Assembly (NCBI GenBank): GCA_051530055.1
Contig: CM121343.1
Span: 992,001-1,056,000, forward strand
Direction: 5' to 3'
From: Neoechinorhynchus agilis
Lineage: Eukaryota; Acanthocephala
Length of the DNA: 64,000 nt
Under the pieces are notes generated by a model. The model had not been told where the DNA came from and ran no database searches. It worked only from the letters and a program-made list of their open reading frames with translations. Below, piece after piece: positions 1 through 12,724 of this stretch. How positions within the stretch are numbered: position 1 is the first letter of the stretch; each line of letters opens with the position of its first letter. A program made the position numbers and the translations under genes.

Positions 1-1939
1 AAACAAACAGTTGAAAATATAAAATCCAAAAATCTCAGCCATGTTTTCAAATTTATTCCCAACTCAAAATGTAATTGGAAAACATCAATTTTTGCCACTT
101 TAACAATATGTTTTTGTCTATTAGATATCGGCATACGCCCTCCCGCTTTCAATTTCTCATTTGAGATCAGGTTTAAGCTCAGCAACTGGAGACTAAAAGG
201 GTTAATTTTTCTCAAGCGCGATTGGGTGCATGTTTAACAAAATTATATTGAGCCCTTCATCCCTTCATGACGTAATAATTGAAGAAATCTACATCCAATC
301 TCGTAGCTGTCCGTCTTTATTTTTCGTTCATATTTACATAAAATCAGATTAATTTACAATGACTGACGAGGCCTCCTCTTTTAAAATATCTGGATAAAAT
401 ATTTCGCGCTCCGGGACACCGAGAAGCATATTTCTCCTTCGTTTTATCTTCCGTCACATATCCCAATGGAAGATCATATATCCTTTGTCAACTTCCGATA
501 GAGAAGTAGCGAGGAATATCAAACCCAGGATCCAATCTCACAGAATCTTAGCGTATTTAAGGCGAGCACAACCTGCGCTAAGCAAACTCGTTCTTTTATT
601 GATCAATATATCATGATAATCTATCAAGCGCATTTATTTTACCCTCCCTTCCGTCGTCTTGGAATTTTTCGTAAAAGAGCATCTAAAATTTGCATAGCTG
701 ACTTTAGCCCTCTCACCGAATGCCTTGATGATATTTTCATAAAACGAACAAAACAAAATTTCTTCCACACATCGCTCCTTTTTAACACGAGCACAACACT
801 CGTGATCCTAAATCGTTTCATCCTCCCTTGACCTCGCACCTCCCTGATACCTACGCTCCTTTTTCCATGCTGCCCAATCTTCTCGAATATCATAACCTGA
901 AATGATTGGGAGGAAAGACCAACCTTACAAGCGCTTCTGCAAACAATATCCGCCAATTACCACCAGAACTGACCTTCCAACCCAACCGGATATTGCCACC
1001 CGCCCGGACTCGTAATTCACTCCAAATCAATAGCCAGTTTCATTTATCCAATCAGAACTCGAGTGTTTATGAGGACCCAAAGGTACATGGGCCCTCTTCT
1101 TTGCGAATCAACAATAATAAAATGTGTTATTATTATACAAACCCAAACAAAACATCGCAGGTTTTTCTATCAAAAGTGGCCGCAAATTACAAATATTAAA
1201 TCATTGAAGTTGAGGATATTCAGAGGGATTGCTGACAGTCCGGCACAATGAATAAGAAAGCTTTTATTTAAGGACTGAGTTTAATTTTTTATTGTTTTTG
1301 ATCGTTGGCATTCTTTTATGACCTTTAGGAAGCATTTTACCTTCTTGAAATTGATGGGCTCTTTTCCGGATTAAGCCGCGAAGCACTTAGTTACCGAATA
1401 ATGCTAGTATGGGTTTTGTTCACTAGAACCACAAGAACAATCGGTAAAATTATTTGCTAAAACGATAAGAATATTTTACATTTAAGTCGACTCGTGATAA
1501 ATCTAATATTTGTATAGGTTTAGATGTTTTCGAAAAAAATTACCTTGTTTATGGTCTAAATAAGGATCCCAGCTAAAATATGCAATCTGAAATCTCACGT
1601 CCCGCTGTCATGGACGTAGAACGATTGTGGAATCTCAGTTGGGTCAGTTATATTACTACAATCTATGATTTTCTGGATTCGATGCTATAGGATTGAACCC
1701 TAGTTAAAATCCCCCTAACAAAAGAGATCCGGTCTTTAGCTATGATTTTATACATCCCAAAGTTTAGAGTTCTATTGTGGATATTTTGGATTCAATCGAA
1801 GGGCAATAGGTTGTTAAACGTGTTTTGTCCTTCTATGAAAAGCTGGCAGATTTCTTCTTACCGCATGAGGAACGGAGTTCACGCCAGAGTTTATTCTTAA
1901 GTCGTGATTAGCTCAAAAAATAGAATGTACATCCAAAGT
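1..1939. other. Intergenic, no gene supported
   Basis: I see only short open frames on both strands, with no recognisable domain and no consistent splice sites. The segment around 900-1140 shares a diverged stretch with 46,500-46,660 (for example 'aaccaaccttacaagcgc' and 'tatgaggaccca'), so it contains a dispersed repeat of unknown class. Confidence 0.5.
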
Positions 1940-4896
1940 CTAGAAAGAAGTAGAGAATTCGTTTTGTCCGCTTATAAGCTCAAGAGCTTTTATAGACTCT
2001 TGCTGAACATTGAAGTGCGGATCTTGTGAACCAAAAGACCGATAGGAGAGTTGGATCAGGTTTACACAATCGGATGGCTTGATTTCTGGGTACTTATGGA
2101 TTTTATTGAGAATGAGTGAACAGTCCACGTTCATAAGAGCAGTGTAATATTCAATGGCAGGCATTAATGGTCCGCCTTTTCGCACTTGAAGATGGCATTC
2201 TCCAGTGGTGGACTGTTGATCAAATGGTTCTTCTACCATGTCGTTATGAGTTTTTGATGCCAAGGCGATGGCAGCGATGCAATTATTAAGCTTCTGTAAG
2301 TTTTTTAGCATCAATGAAATTGTTCGTCGAGATACTGTTTGAATAGGTTGAATGCGATCTATAAGCAATCGATTAAAAAAGCTAACAATGGTACAACCAA
2401 ATATAAACTCCAGTTTAAGTTCTTTATTTGCCAGGCTAAGTGAATGGGATATTGTTTCAAAGCATTGCCGTACATCAGTTTGAAAAAGTAATGTTGCATT
2501 TGATAATTTCTTTTTGTTGTCATCAGCCACTAGAAGAGCAGCATACAAATGGGTAGCGTGACCAAAGCAACGAGCACGGACATCAACATATAAAAGTAGC
2601 AAGAAATCGATTGCCAGCTTTTTATTTTGTTGTAGACTCGAAGCCAATGCTTCCTTAGTTTCCTTTTCTACAAATGATGAAGTTTGAAAGGAATTTATGT
2701 CACTCTCTATTTGGTTCACAAGCCATTCGATTGAGTGCTGAACATATACAATCAATCGCATACGCCGTGATCCCCAGATAACTCTTCTATGTTGCTCGTC
2801 AGAATGGGATTCGTCTGTTGTAAGTCGTAACAGCACTGCCTCCGTTTCCTTGAGAATCAAAGCTTCATTCAATTCCAAGACTTCATGGTTCATATAGATC
2901 CTCCTCATGTATCGGTCACATGAAGGAAGACTTCTTGTAAGTGGAGTTATGTTTCATGCAGTCTAAAAGACCCGAGGAAACACAACTTCACTGTTAAATA
3001 TCGGTTAGTATCCGGATCTATAACCCATTCCAAACATAAAGGCGACAGTTTTGAAAAATCATCCGTGTTGTATTTGTTTCGACTATCATCCATTTTCAAG
3101 TTTAACATATCGTTTATGATGGATGAACAAACATTGCAGTGTCTCACAAGTACATCGTTGGACGCAATCGCAAAGTCGTTTGCTAGGCTTGTCATATCAT
3201 CTGAATAACCCTTGAGCCTCTTGATTGCATCAAATGCTGCCTTTGAAGATGCCAATATTATCTTTGGGTTGCGCGAGCGGTCGTAGTTGAATATAAGTGA
3301 TCCTAGTATTAGATCAGAATTTTCGTAGCTCGATATAGCACGAATGGGTTTATCGAGCACATCAATAGATGCAATCAAACTCTCTCTTACGATCTGTATT
3401 ACTAACTTCTCCAAATGACTCTCACGAGACCGTCCGAATCCATCAATAGCTCTCTTTATAGGTCTAAATGCCTTTTGTATATTCTCTATATTGGGCTCAC
3501 ATACCAAAGCGATCTCCTTTTTTGGAGGCGCTGGTGTTTTCTCCTTACTTTGCATCTTCTGACTTTGAGCCGAACGTCTGAACTTAAACTCTTCTACTCG
3601 GTGACCTATTCCGTATGCTGTTGTATAAGAACCCGCCGTGATACCGCTCGTTCCGATATTCACATTTGGATTCGCGTAGCTGCTCATGCGGTTTATGGCC
3701 GGTTCAAAATATTTATCAAACTTAAATGAACTTAAAGATTGTTTAGTGTGATATTTCTCGTGATTGTCCTCGTCTAAGGGGCGGATATGCTCGTACAATA
3801 TATCAACATACACACGTTCGGCCGTTGACCAAGCGAGAGCACGGCTTCGTTCCGCATGAGGTCCATCGATATGCTCAATAATTAGTGAGCATTTATGAGC
3901 AGCGTCTCTAAACACTCCGAAAAGCTTATTGAGATAATCAGGCAGTATCTTGTATTTTGTAGCTAGAGTTGAACCAATACCTGTAAATCGTTCTTGGATG
4001 AAGGCTTCAACGCTCTGTAACACAAAAGCGCTCATGGTTTCGTTAGGCATGCTAACAGAACTACTATCTCCGTTGCTAGTCCTAGCGTTCAATCCAGCAG
4101 CGTCGGCAAGCCTAATTGCTTCTCCAATTACCTTATGAAGCGCGTCAACTTTCTTTGACCAGACTTTATCATGGTCCGGATTTTCAAAACTTAACTTATC
4201 GGACAACGAAATTTCATCGTCAATGAAATTCTGAATAGACAGTGATGCGCCCGATTCAGCAAACTGATCGCCAAATGTGTATACATCAATTGCTTTCACG
4301 ATCTCGGATCCCAATCTCTCGTGAGGAACTTTTAATAGGTAACGCCTCAAATCGTCGCCGACGCTTGAATCAACAGTTATACTTTCAAATATCTGCTGCT
4401 TGTACGCGCGAATTACCAGGTCAACGGCGTGGACGAATCTTGATTCGCGAACATAGGTCTTCACTCTTGCGTCCACCTCACTGAGCTCATTGATCAGATC
4501 GTAAATCTGTGCTAGACGACCTTGAAAGACTGATTCCTCCCATAAATCGCGGATATCTAATCGCCGCATGTGAAGCAGACTTTTACTAGTACGAACGGCG
4601 ATGAGACAATAGCTACCCTCATCACGGCAATCCTCCAGCAACTTAAGCACTTGATTGAATAAGTGAATTAACTTAGCTAGTTGCCCACTCGAATCGCTAA
4701 TAGCTCGATCAATCCGCACATCAGAATTCTTGAACTGTTGCTCAACAAAATGTCTGTGGTTCTCGCGAGTTCGGCTATCGTCCGATTTCATTGTAAGATC
4801 TCTTACAATACGGGTTAGAAGCGCAAACGCCGATGATGATGAAAGACATCCCGTCACTCCATGAGCCGGTGAAAAATTTCCTGGATCAATGAACAT
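1940..4896 (-). CDS. EXOC4: Exocyst complex component Sec8 (EXOC4)
   Basis: Subunit of the exocyst, the complex that tethers secretory vesicles to the plasma membrane. Two exons are read: 4896-2984 and 2933-1940, joined across a 50-bp GT...AG intron (2983-2934). The joined frame gives about 968 residues, close to the roughly 970 of animal Sec8. The N-terminal part carries the Sec8 pattern: a start of the type 'RDLTMKSDDSRTREN', a helical stretch, then 'LLHMRRLDIRDLWEES', the counterpart of the conserved LLHCKRDELRKLW segment. The second exon has 'LLLLYVDVRARCFGHA', matching the C-terminal IRVHCFYHL region, and ends in a short helical tail. The ATG at 4896 is the first in frame and is preceded by 'ttttag', so an upstream non-coding exon or trans-splice site is possible. 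No frame damage was seen. Assignment rests on remembered family motifs. Confidence 0.9.
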
Positions 4897-6299
4897 ATCT
4901 AAAATAAGAATTCAATACGTCGACATTATTCGTTCTTCAAGAGCAGGGGTTTTAACGGCCTCCACTAAAATGAACGAACTTTTTTTGGGTTTCGAACACG
5001 ATATGCTCCATCTCGCTTAAGAGTACTGATCCCATAGAATATATTTTTTGTATTCACAATACCTAAGGAGTTCATTTAGACAGCTCCTTGATTATATTCC
5101 TCAAATTTATATTTTATTTTTCGCCGGTAAAGTGGTTCAGAATTTAAAGCCACTATATATCTGCGAATTCTAGCAATAAACTGAGAGATTTTTAAAGTAA
5201 AAAATTGAGAAACTAACAAATCTATACAGAAGCTCAGTTTTTGCCCTAACTTGGAAATAGCGGAAAATGACATGCTGAAATTTTTCTGCAAGGTGGCATG
5301 AAAACGAATTCATAAACCAAAAATTCTTAGGATTCAGAAACGACACCGATGTTGTATAAACACTCAGATTACGACTTCTATAAATAGAATTGGAACGTCA
5401 GTTGTTTGACAAAACTCCAATTTGTTGTATGTAGTCTTTTAGTTCCTATCAAAAAAGTTCAAATTTATTTTTTTCTTGCATCACGTCGAATAACCTTGGT
5501 GGAGCTCTGAATTTCAGTATTTCCTCGCATTCGTCTTTTACTACCCTTGTATTGATCATAAAACTGAAACAATGGGCATTTTCCATCCATTTCACGTTGA
5601 CGGATCCAATGCTCCTAAATCGGAGGTTACAGAGGTCAAAATAAGAGATTGCTTACAGTTTGTGATTGCTCCCTGAGGTCGAGAAAGTTAGAATTTCGAG
5701 TTTCCTCTATATACTTAGAGTTATCTGCTAGTCTTTCATAAAGCGATTTGAATTTGATTCGATGATGATCACGTTCGCATGTCTTAGACAAAGCAAGTAT
5801 CTATTCGAGAAAAAAGTAAGTCAACATGAAATACACCGAATGTATAAAACAAAAAGATCCTTTTGAGATTCTCCCTTGAGACACTTAACATGAACAAAGA
5901 CGGTCAAAAGACTGGATGCTAAAAGTCTTCTGCGAACTCCTTAAAATTCAAGAGCATTAAAGCGAGACTCGAACACTACTTAAAATGTTGTTTTCTGGCA
6001 CGAAGAAAATAAAATGATTTTATTTTAAAATCCAATATTTCGGCACAATCTTATACGCCTTTATCAGGGTTGCAAATCATTTTAATTTCTCCGCCAGAAA
6101 ACAGCCAATATGAGCAATTCAATCTTCAAACACTACTTAAAATGGAGATCAAACGGCATTTATAAACTTGGCGTCAACGCCACGAAAAGTACTGGAGTTT
6201 AAGGTGTCAGCGGATCGATTGAGAGGCGGTGAGAGAAGTGATAGTCTCGTTTTTATCTTCTGATTCCTTTCCAAAGGGAGAATTTCGATAAGGAATAAA
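4897..6299. other. Intergenic between Sec8 and Noc2, with a decayed ribozyme-like hairpin
   Basis: No gene seen. At about 6,030-6,075 (minus strand) a hairpin reads CTGATAA, then a GGC...GCC stem, then GAAATATT. This is the same layout as the hammerhead-like modules elsewhere in the window, but with a core change (CTGATAA instead of CTGANGA), so it is probably a dead copy. Confidence 0.45.
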
Positions 6300-7757
6300 T
6301 CAGTTGAAAGTTGCTTCTAATATTGTACAAACGTGGCGCACGAAGGCATACACCAAATCCGGGAAAGATATGTGGCAGGCATAGTGAGCAGCATATTCCA
6401 ACGATAAACCATAAAGCGTATCGACAACGGAGTCCTAAAGTAAATAAAATGTTAGCTTCAATTTAGAGCACGATTGAATGTACCTGAAATGAATTAGTCT
6501 GCATTTGTTCCTTGTTGAGTTTTAGCGAGAAAACAAAATTTGGCTCATTTTCGTTGTTCCGATTGGCGGTTTTTGTGTTGCGGTTAAGATCGATTAATCT
6601 TAGAGCGTCTTCGATTTGCCGCAAGACTGGTATAAAGGTTTTCTTCTCCTTGCATAATGAAATGAGTTTAGCAATGCAAAAGAAACGGAGAGGTTGGTAT
6701 CGTGGTGATTGTCCGCAGATCCTATGCAAGACTTCAGTGACAGTTGAGGAATGTTAATGCGTCGAACCTCATTGTTTCAGTGATTAACTGGACCAGCGGT
6801 GCGACTAACAGCTCGATAGAGTCGGCGGGATTATTGTTAAGGCAGATAACTGTTGTCCATAGCTCAAGACCCTTCATAAAAGGCCAGCATGTGACTTCTT
6901 TAAGTTTCTCTTTAGGATTTCTAATGGCTTGTCGTAACTTGATAGCAAGATTACGCATATGAACAAAGCATATCGGATAAGCCAAATCCGGATTTATAGC
7001 GCAAATGTCAGCGATGGAGTTTTGCATGAAACCGATCACATCACAGGTTTCCTCGGTTACACGACGAGTGTTAGCCAGATAATCGTTGATCATAAACTGT
7101 ATTTAGAAAGAGGTAATATCCAGAAATAATACAGAAACACACCTTCAATACACAATGTAAAGGATCCTCTGGTGCCTTAATGTCCTCAGCCTTGGAGCGA
7201 CCACTTGAAGCTATTTTATGCAGACATATAAACGAAATCCGACCATTGATGGTTGATCGACTTGAAGATGACCAAACTTGAACCAAATGCTTTATAAGTT
7301 TCCTCTCAATAAGAGGAAACTCCGCGTACAGTGGGAGCGCTTTTAGATCGGTACGTAATACCATTGAGCAAATATCGGAAGAGTCCAAAACGTTGGAACC
7401 CAATTCAATTAAATTTGAAAGGAATGCCCGGATATATCCCTTATTCTTATTCCAGGACTTCGAATGAACATGAATCGTCAATAGACATTGAACCACTCGG
7501 CCCAAACATGTTTGAGTGAGAACATTGAGTACGTTCGGATCTCGGTAAACGATGCTTGAGGAGCTTTGTTTCTTATGCGTCACAGCACCATTTTCGTTCA
7601 ATGCACTTGTAAAAGCTTGTATAACCTTACGGATTACAACAATGTTCATTGAAGTATCCAAAATATTCTTCCATTCGTGTACTTGCTCAATACTCGGTGG
7701 CAACATCGACTCTATCGTTGGTGGTCCATTCGGATCGCAATCACTCAAGGTAGTCTC
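6300..7757 (-). CDS. NOC2L: Nucleolar complex protein 2 (Noc2), C-terminal part; 5' exon(s) not resolved
   Basis: Noc2 acts in 60S pre-ribosome assembly in the nucleolus. Four exons are resolved: 7757-7143, 7096-6768, 6721-6484 and 6434-6300. Introns of 46, 46 and 49 bp all have GT...AG ends and keep the frame (438 residues plus stop). Family hallmarks in order: 'VIQAFTSALNENG', 'LAYPICFVHMRNLAIKLR' (counterpart of the FLYIRQLAIHLR segment), 'SPRYQPLRFFCIAKL' (ARFYPLRMHCI), 'KTFIPVLRQIEDAL' (FIPVLP), and a final exon 'DTLYGLSLEYAAHYACHIS' then 'FPDLVYAFVRH'. The resolved region starts at an acceptor (tttaaaaacag|GAG), so the usual acidic N-terminus must lie upstream, beyond the hairpin element at 7.8 kb. 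I could not find that exon. Confidence 0.9.
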
Positions 7758-7797
7758 CTGTTTTTAAAACAGCAAATATACCAAGATGTTATTCATA

Positions 7798-7893
7798 GAT
7801 TGTTTTTAGTCAAACGAAATAAAATTGATTTAATAAGAAAATTATGAAGCTTTCTCGCAATGTTTTTATTTCGCCTGACTAAAAACATGTCAA
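7798..7893. mobile_element. Short palindromic MITE-like element next to Noc2
   Basis: About 90 bp with near-perfect inverted ends. 'tgtttttagtcaaacgaaat' on the left returns as 'atttcgcctgactaaaaaca' on the right, with a short unique centre. It lies just upstream of the first resolved Noc2 exon, so it is intronic or promoter-proximal. There is no coding capacity. Confidence 0.6.
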
Positions 7894-9058
7894 TATATTT
7901 CGAAAATCTGACCTTTTCGATGCTCCGATTGTCGTACTCCATCTAAAGAATTCTGAACTGTCAAATATGCTCATTAAGCTCACAAGTGCGACTTTGCGTC
8001 TAAAGAAATCAACTTAGATTTCTTTTGGTAGTTATTTCAACCCGGCGATTTAAATTCACTGATTTATTCCCCAATTTCACGGTGGAAAAACTAAGAAAAA
8101 ATAGCATCCTTTCTCCTAAAGACAATAATCGATTTTCGAGCAACATAAACGATCGCAGTCAATCGGCTAAAATGAGTCTTTATCAAAAGCGTAGCCCATT
8201 CACTAATAAAAATAGGAGATGCGACGGTGAACATAATCCCGCATCGCGAAATATTTTATTGAGATATTTCAAATTCTCTTGATGATTAATAGTAGAATCT
8301 TAAAACTTTACCGAATTCCATTTTAAAACCAAAAACCCCAATTTTAAGAGAAATCACAACAAATCGCAAACTCCCACAAAGACCATCGAGGAGAAATGGC
8401 TCTCCTCGGCTAAATGCAATGATTCTTCCTTCCTTTAGAAAAAAGTAATTTTAAGGGCAGTCTAACGCTTAGTAGCACCAAATTACATATTTTGTAGCCT
8501 AACAAATGAAATATATTGGGCGTTTTAAAGTTCTTTTCCGATTTTGGACTAAGAGAACCATTCTAATAAAGAAGACGCTTGTTTTTACTAATACTTAACG
8601 TTTTTGAATGACGAACTCTTGCAATCTCGTGTTAAGCGGACTTAATAGTCTCCTCCCGAGGGGTTGAGACCAAGGATCTCGATCTATTGCTGTACTTCAT
8701 TAATGTCCATAAACAGTATTCCCTACTGATTTGCTTTACCAATCATTTTTCTCCTTGCCGTTTTTCCATTGCCTAATGCAATTCGCTCGCGTGCTCAGTC
8801 TGATGATTAATGCGACCAAGGCTCTCTTTTGTGAATGCGCGGATTCGGATTAGCGACTAACGCTTTTCCTGGACTCGACAATTTTTAGAACTCATTAAAA
8901 TGCACAGCTCACATCAACGTCTTTAAATTTCGCCGTTTTTATATAATACTCCCAGTTAATCCTGGCTTACTGAAATTAAGATCGACTATTGTAAAGAAGT
9001 TGTTAATTTGTGTGTTCTTTGGTGATGAAAGAAAAATAGATATTGATTTCATGTATTA
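7894..9058. other. Intergenic, nothing recognised
   Basis: No conserved coding segment seen. The missing 5' exon of Noc2 would be expected here on the minus strand, but no candidate joined in frame convincingly. Confidence 0.4.
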
Positions 9059-10297
9059 TTGCCCTCGAGGTAAATTTGATTGTACATTGGCGAATCCTGT
9101 CTCATTTATTTATTTGAGAAATATTTCGCAAGGTTTTCCTTGCCTCTTCAGTCGCTATTGCTTGTAAGTTTTTAAATTGTACGTCGGCGAATCCTGTCTC
9201 ATTTACTTATTTTAGAAATATTTCGGAAGGTTTTCCTTGCCTCTTCAGTCGCTGATGCTTGTAAGTTTTAAAATAATGAGTATCGATAAAACCGGGGACA
9301 GGATTAGCCAACGAACAAGAAATTGACTTATTATTCTCGAAATGGATATTGATTTCATGTATTATTGTCCTCGGGGTAAATTTGATTGTACGTTGGCGAA
9401 TCCTGTCTCGTTTATTTATTTGAGAAATATTTCGCAAGGTTTTCCTTGCCTCTTCAGTCGCTATTGCTTGTAAGTTTTTAAATAATGAGTATCGATAAAA
9501 CCGGGGACAGGATTCGCCAACGTACAAGATATTGATTTATTATTCTCAAAATAGATATTGATTTCATATATCATTGTCCTCGGGGTAAATTTGATTGTAC
9601 GTGGGCGAATCCTTTCTCATTTATTTATTTGAGAAATATTTCGGAAGGTTTTCCATGCCTCTTCAGTCGCTGATGCTTGTAAGTTTTTAAATAATGAGTA
9701 TCGATAAAACCGGGGACAGGATTAGCCAACGAACAAGAAATTGACTTATCATTCTCGAAATGGATATTGATATCATGTATTGTTGTCCTCGGGGTAAATT
9801 TGATTGTACATTGGCGAATCCGGTCTCGTTTATTTATTTGAGAAATATTTCGCAAGGTATTCCTTGCCTCTTCAGTCGCTATTGCTTGTAAGTTTTTAAA
9901 TAATGAGTATCGATAAAACCGGGGACAGGATTCGCCAACGTACAAGATATTTATTTCATATATCATTGTCCTCGGGGTCAATTTGATGGTACGTTGGCGA
10001 ATCCTGTCTCGTTATTTTATTTGAGAAATATTTCACAAGTTTTTCCTTGCCTCTTCATTCGCTATTGCTTGTAAGTTTTTAAATGAATAGTATCGATAAA
10101 ACCGGGACAGGATTCGCCAACGTACAAGAAATTGATTTATTATTCTCAAAATAGATATTGATTTCATGTATTATTGTCCTCGAGGTAAATTTAATTGTAC
10201 GTTGGCGAATCCTGTCTCATTTATTTATTTTAGAAATATTTCGCAAAGTTTTCCTTGCCTCTTCAGTCGCTGTTGCTTGTAAGTTTTTAAATAATGA
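9059..10297 (-). repeat. Tandem array (about 7 units, roughly 208 bp) carrying hammerhead-ribozyme-like cores
   Basis: Units recur at about 9121, 9218, 9426, 9637, 9843, 10026 and 10237. Each unit has an inverted pair ('cgttggcgaatcctgtc' and 'gacaggattcgccaacg') and, on the minus strand, CTGAAGA-G-GCAAGG-AAAA-CCTTGC-GAAATATTTC. That is a conserved hammerhead CUGANGA box, a stem II, and the GAAA box. Stem II is perfect in units 1, 3 and 5, holds with a G-T pair in unit 7, and has a mismatch in units 2 and 4. Unit 6 is degenerate. Stem I is weak (about 3 pairs). Compared with a canonical hammerhead there is one extra base between CUGAAGA and stem II. Tandem DNA of this size with such cores resembles retrozymes or Penelope pseudo-LTRs; this relation is inferred. 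Confidence 0.75.
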
Positions 10298-12206
10298 CCC
10301 GAAAGCATCAAGGACCCACATCGACAGCGATGGGGCGTGCATATCGGGAGACCAAGCATTAAAGACACTGCGATACTCGTTACCTCATCAGTGAGCAGAG
10401 TTCCCACGGATTCCAAAGTAGCAACCTCCAACCACGCTCCCGATTCTTGTGTCGAAACTGCCAACAATATAGCTCGGACGACCGCGCCGCGAGAACCTGA
10501 AAGTACAGTGCTGTGAGCTCTCGCGACGAGAGGTTTGCCATAGATCGACTGTCTGAGGCCATTCACGGGAACATCGTTAGGGCGTGTCTGCTGGCACCAT
10601 TCTTCAACTGCTACCACAAAGTCTTGGTCAAGACAAAACTTTCCCTTCAGAATTATCTTCGTCGGATGACACAGGCAATGAAGCTTGTCGCCACGCCTCA
10701 TCTATCTATAGACGGTACTATATGCCTCTTCCAACTCGAATAGCGATCCAGGTTCACTATTTTCTAACTGCTCTCATTCCTATTGAACTCGTCGGTTACA
10801 TAATCTCTCTTGTACTTCTAGCAGCAACACTCGCTCTCTTAATCCGGTCCAAACGTGAATTCTGCATTCGAAATCGAATCCATATCTGTATAGAACTTTG
10901 TCTTATCCTTCAAACTCTAAGGACAAGCCCTTGCCGTGTCGTCGAGCTTAGCCAATCCTTCCTTATGTTTGAAGAATGTTGCTGTGCGGACATTATATAA
11001 CAATTTGGGAATAAATAATGCGTTCTTTATCAGAAATAACGCTTCGTGAGCCGAGAGGGCGCTCACCCTATCGCACAGCCACGAAAGTTTCGGTATGATA
11101 CGGCCGATCTCAGCTTCCACATTTGAATCAAAGACGCAACTTTGCTCTGGAATCACGAGTTATGGACCTGGAACTACGGCCTCGAACCCATACATTAGCT
11201 CCTTGACTTTGACAGCGTCTTCGATATTTAATACTAGGAGCTCACACTGTCCAGCATAAAGCTCAACGCCCAATCTCGCAGTCTCCCAAATCAGCGTCTC
11301 CAAATTGCACAGTACAACGGAGGGATCACCTCCGAGCGTAGCGTCATCCAAGTACCAAGCCTTGAAGCTGCAATGGAGAGAGTGCGTAGAGCGAGAGCTG
11401 CTTCACCAGTTGTAAAGGACATCATGTCCTTTATGTCCTTTAGGTGCTAAGGCCTTAGCGTGTCAAGCCCATGACCCGAACCATTTGCAAAAGATGAGAT
11501 GGCCTTTTTTAACTCTAAAATTCTAGTGGGTGCCCTGTTTTGTATGGGAGGAGGTGGAATTTCAAAACTGTCACTACTGCATGGGTGTTTTGACCGGAGT
11601 ATTTGTAGTGCCGCGTTGCCTCCTTTTGCGAAACTGTCGGAGGATAATAATAACCGAACGGCCCCGCGAACATCTCCGTCCGCTAGCTTGGAAGAAACAC
11701 GTTCAGTCAGTGATCGCTTTGAAAAACGGCAACAAAACCCTCCCTTCGTACGTCCATTACGAACCTCGCGAAATTTCATTTCGAAATTGTTAAATATTTG
11801 TTCGAAGGAGACCACCCTTTCTTTGATTGTTGATCTCAAAGACACCCCAGAATCATCACTGGTTCAAAGGACTAAGCGCGGGAATGCGAAGAGCCGTGCC
11901 CATGATGGCGTACAGTTCTTTTGGAGGCAATGGTTGCGCAATCCCGCAAATGCTATGGCGACTTGATGTCGTGCGCCCTTTGCGATCCGTTTCAGGACGT
12001 TCCTGGGCAGAACACGCACGATATCTGGTGTCGAAATAGAGTCAGTGGTGATCTGAGAGGTCCCAGGCATAAATAGATCGGTTGATTGTGGTGGAGAACC
12101 AGACCTGCTACAGCGGAGATCCCGAGGACCATGGGCAAACAAAAACCCCAAATTGGTCAATTTAAAAGACTTGCCGACAATCGAATACACACCAGTAGAG
12201 ACGCGT
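10298..12206 (-). mobile_element. LINE fragment, R2-like RT family with C-terminal endonuclease, internally deleted
   Basis: Three decayed stretches read on the minus strand in element order. The first is an N-terminal segment (about 12,190-11,447) with 'SKLADGDVRGAVRLL' and 'ISSFANGSGHGLDTLRP', a pre-RT signature typical of this family. The second is a piece of the RT palm with 'DDATLGGD' (about 11,350-11,160). The third is a post-RT segment 'ESGAWLEVATLESVGTLL' followed by 'CTPHRCRCGS' (about 10,500-10,330). Much of the RT core is absent and the frames are broken. Close copies lie at 23.4-26.2 kb (same strand) and 39.4-40.7 kb (plus strand). Both ends abut halves of one hammerhead-array unit, so the fragment was inserted into that array. 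Clade assignment is tentative. Confidence 0.75.
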
Positions 12207-12310
12207 AAAACCGGGGGACATGATTCGCCAACGTACAAGATATTGATTTATTATTCTCAATATTTTGTCCGTCTCGTTGGACTTCTTCAAATCGTTAGTT
12301 ATTAATAGAA
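12207..12310 (-). repeat. Right-hand remainder of the hammerhead-like array
   Basis: Begins 'taaaaccgggggacatgatt', the second half of the array unit interrupted at 10,297. It continues into another module with a GTCC...GGAC stem on the minus strand, whose flanking boxes are mutated (TTGAAGA and AAAA in place of CTGAAGA and GAAA). Confidence 0.6.
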
Positions 12311-12724
12311 GCTCACGATCTCTTCTACAGCTATGCGAAATAACGGTTAGAAGCGTAGGGTCGCCATTAAAGACAGTTTTGACCAATTCGTTTAGTTTTG
12401 GAACGACGTTTATGATGGAACGTAAAAGTCTTACAAATGTGGCTTAAGATTCTTATATGGCGAACAAAGTAACGACTTCTAAAAACAATTTTAATCTAAC
12501 AATAAAAACTATACGCAACCTTAAGGTCTTTGAGTACGAGGCAATGCTGTTAGCGTGATAGCCACAGTTGAAGAAGGAGAGAAGGTCCGATTTTGCGGAC
12601 GGTGGTGATTGTTGGAAAATTGAATTCAATTAGGAGTTGTGTGTTTATTTATCGAACTTTTTTAGAGAAACAATTTTATTTTTAAATGTTTTTACTGGCA
12701 AACCGGTTCTTTTAATTCAGATTC
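12311..12724. other. Non-coding, contains an RT-element end fragment
   Basis: About 12,535-12,615 resembles the terminal segment of the 22.5-26.2 kb RT element ('gaggcaatgctgttagcgtgat', then 'gcggacggtggtgattg'). Nothing else recognised. Confidence 0.45.

Noticed and set aside
613-1251. Several open frames of 60-105 codons near the left edge
   Set aside because: They overlap on both strands, have no domain features and no good splice context.
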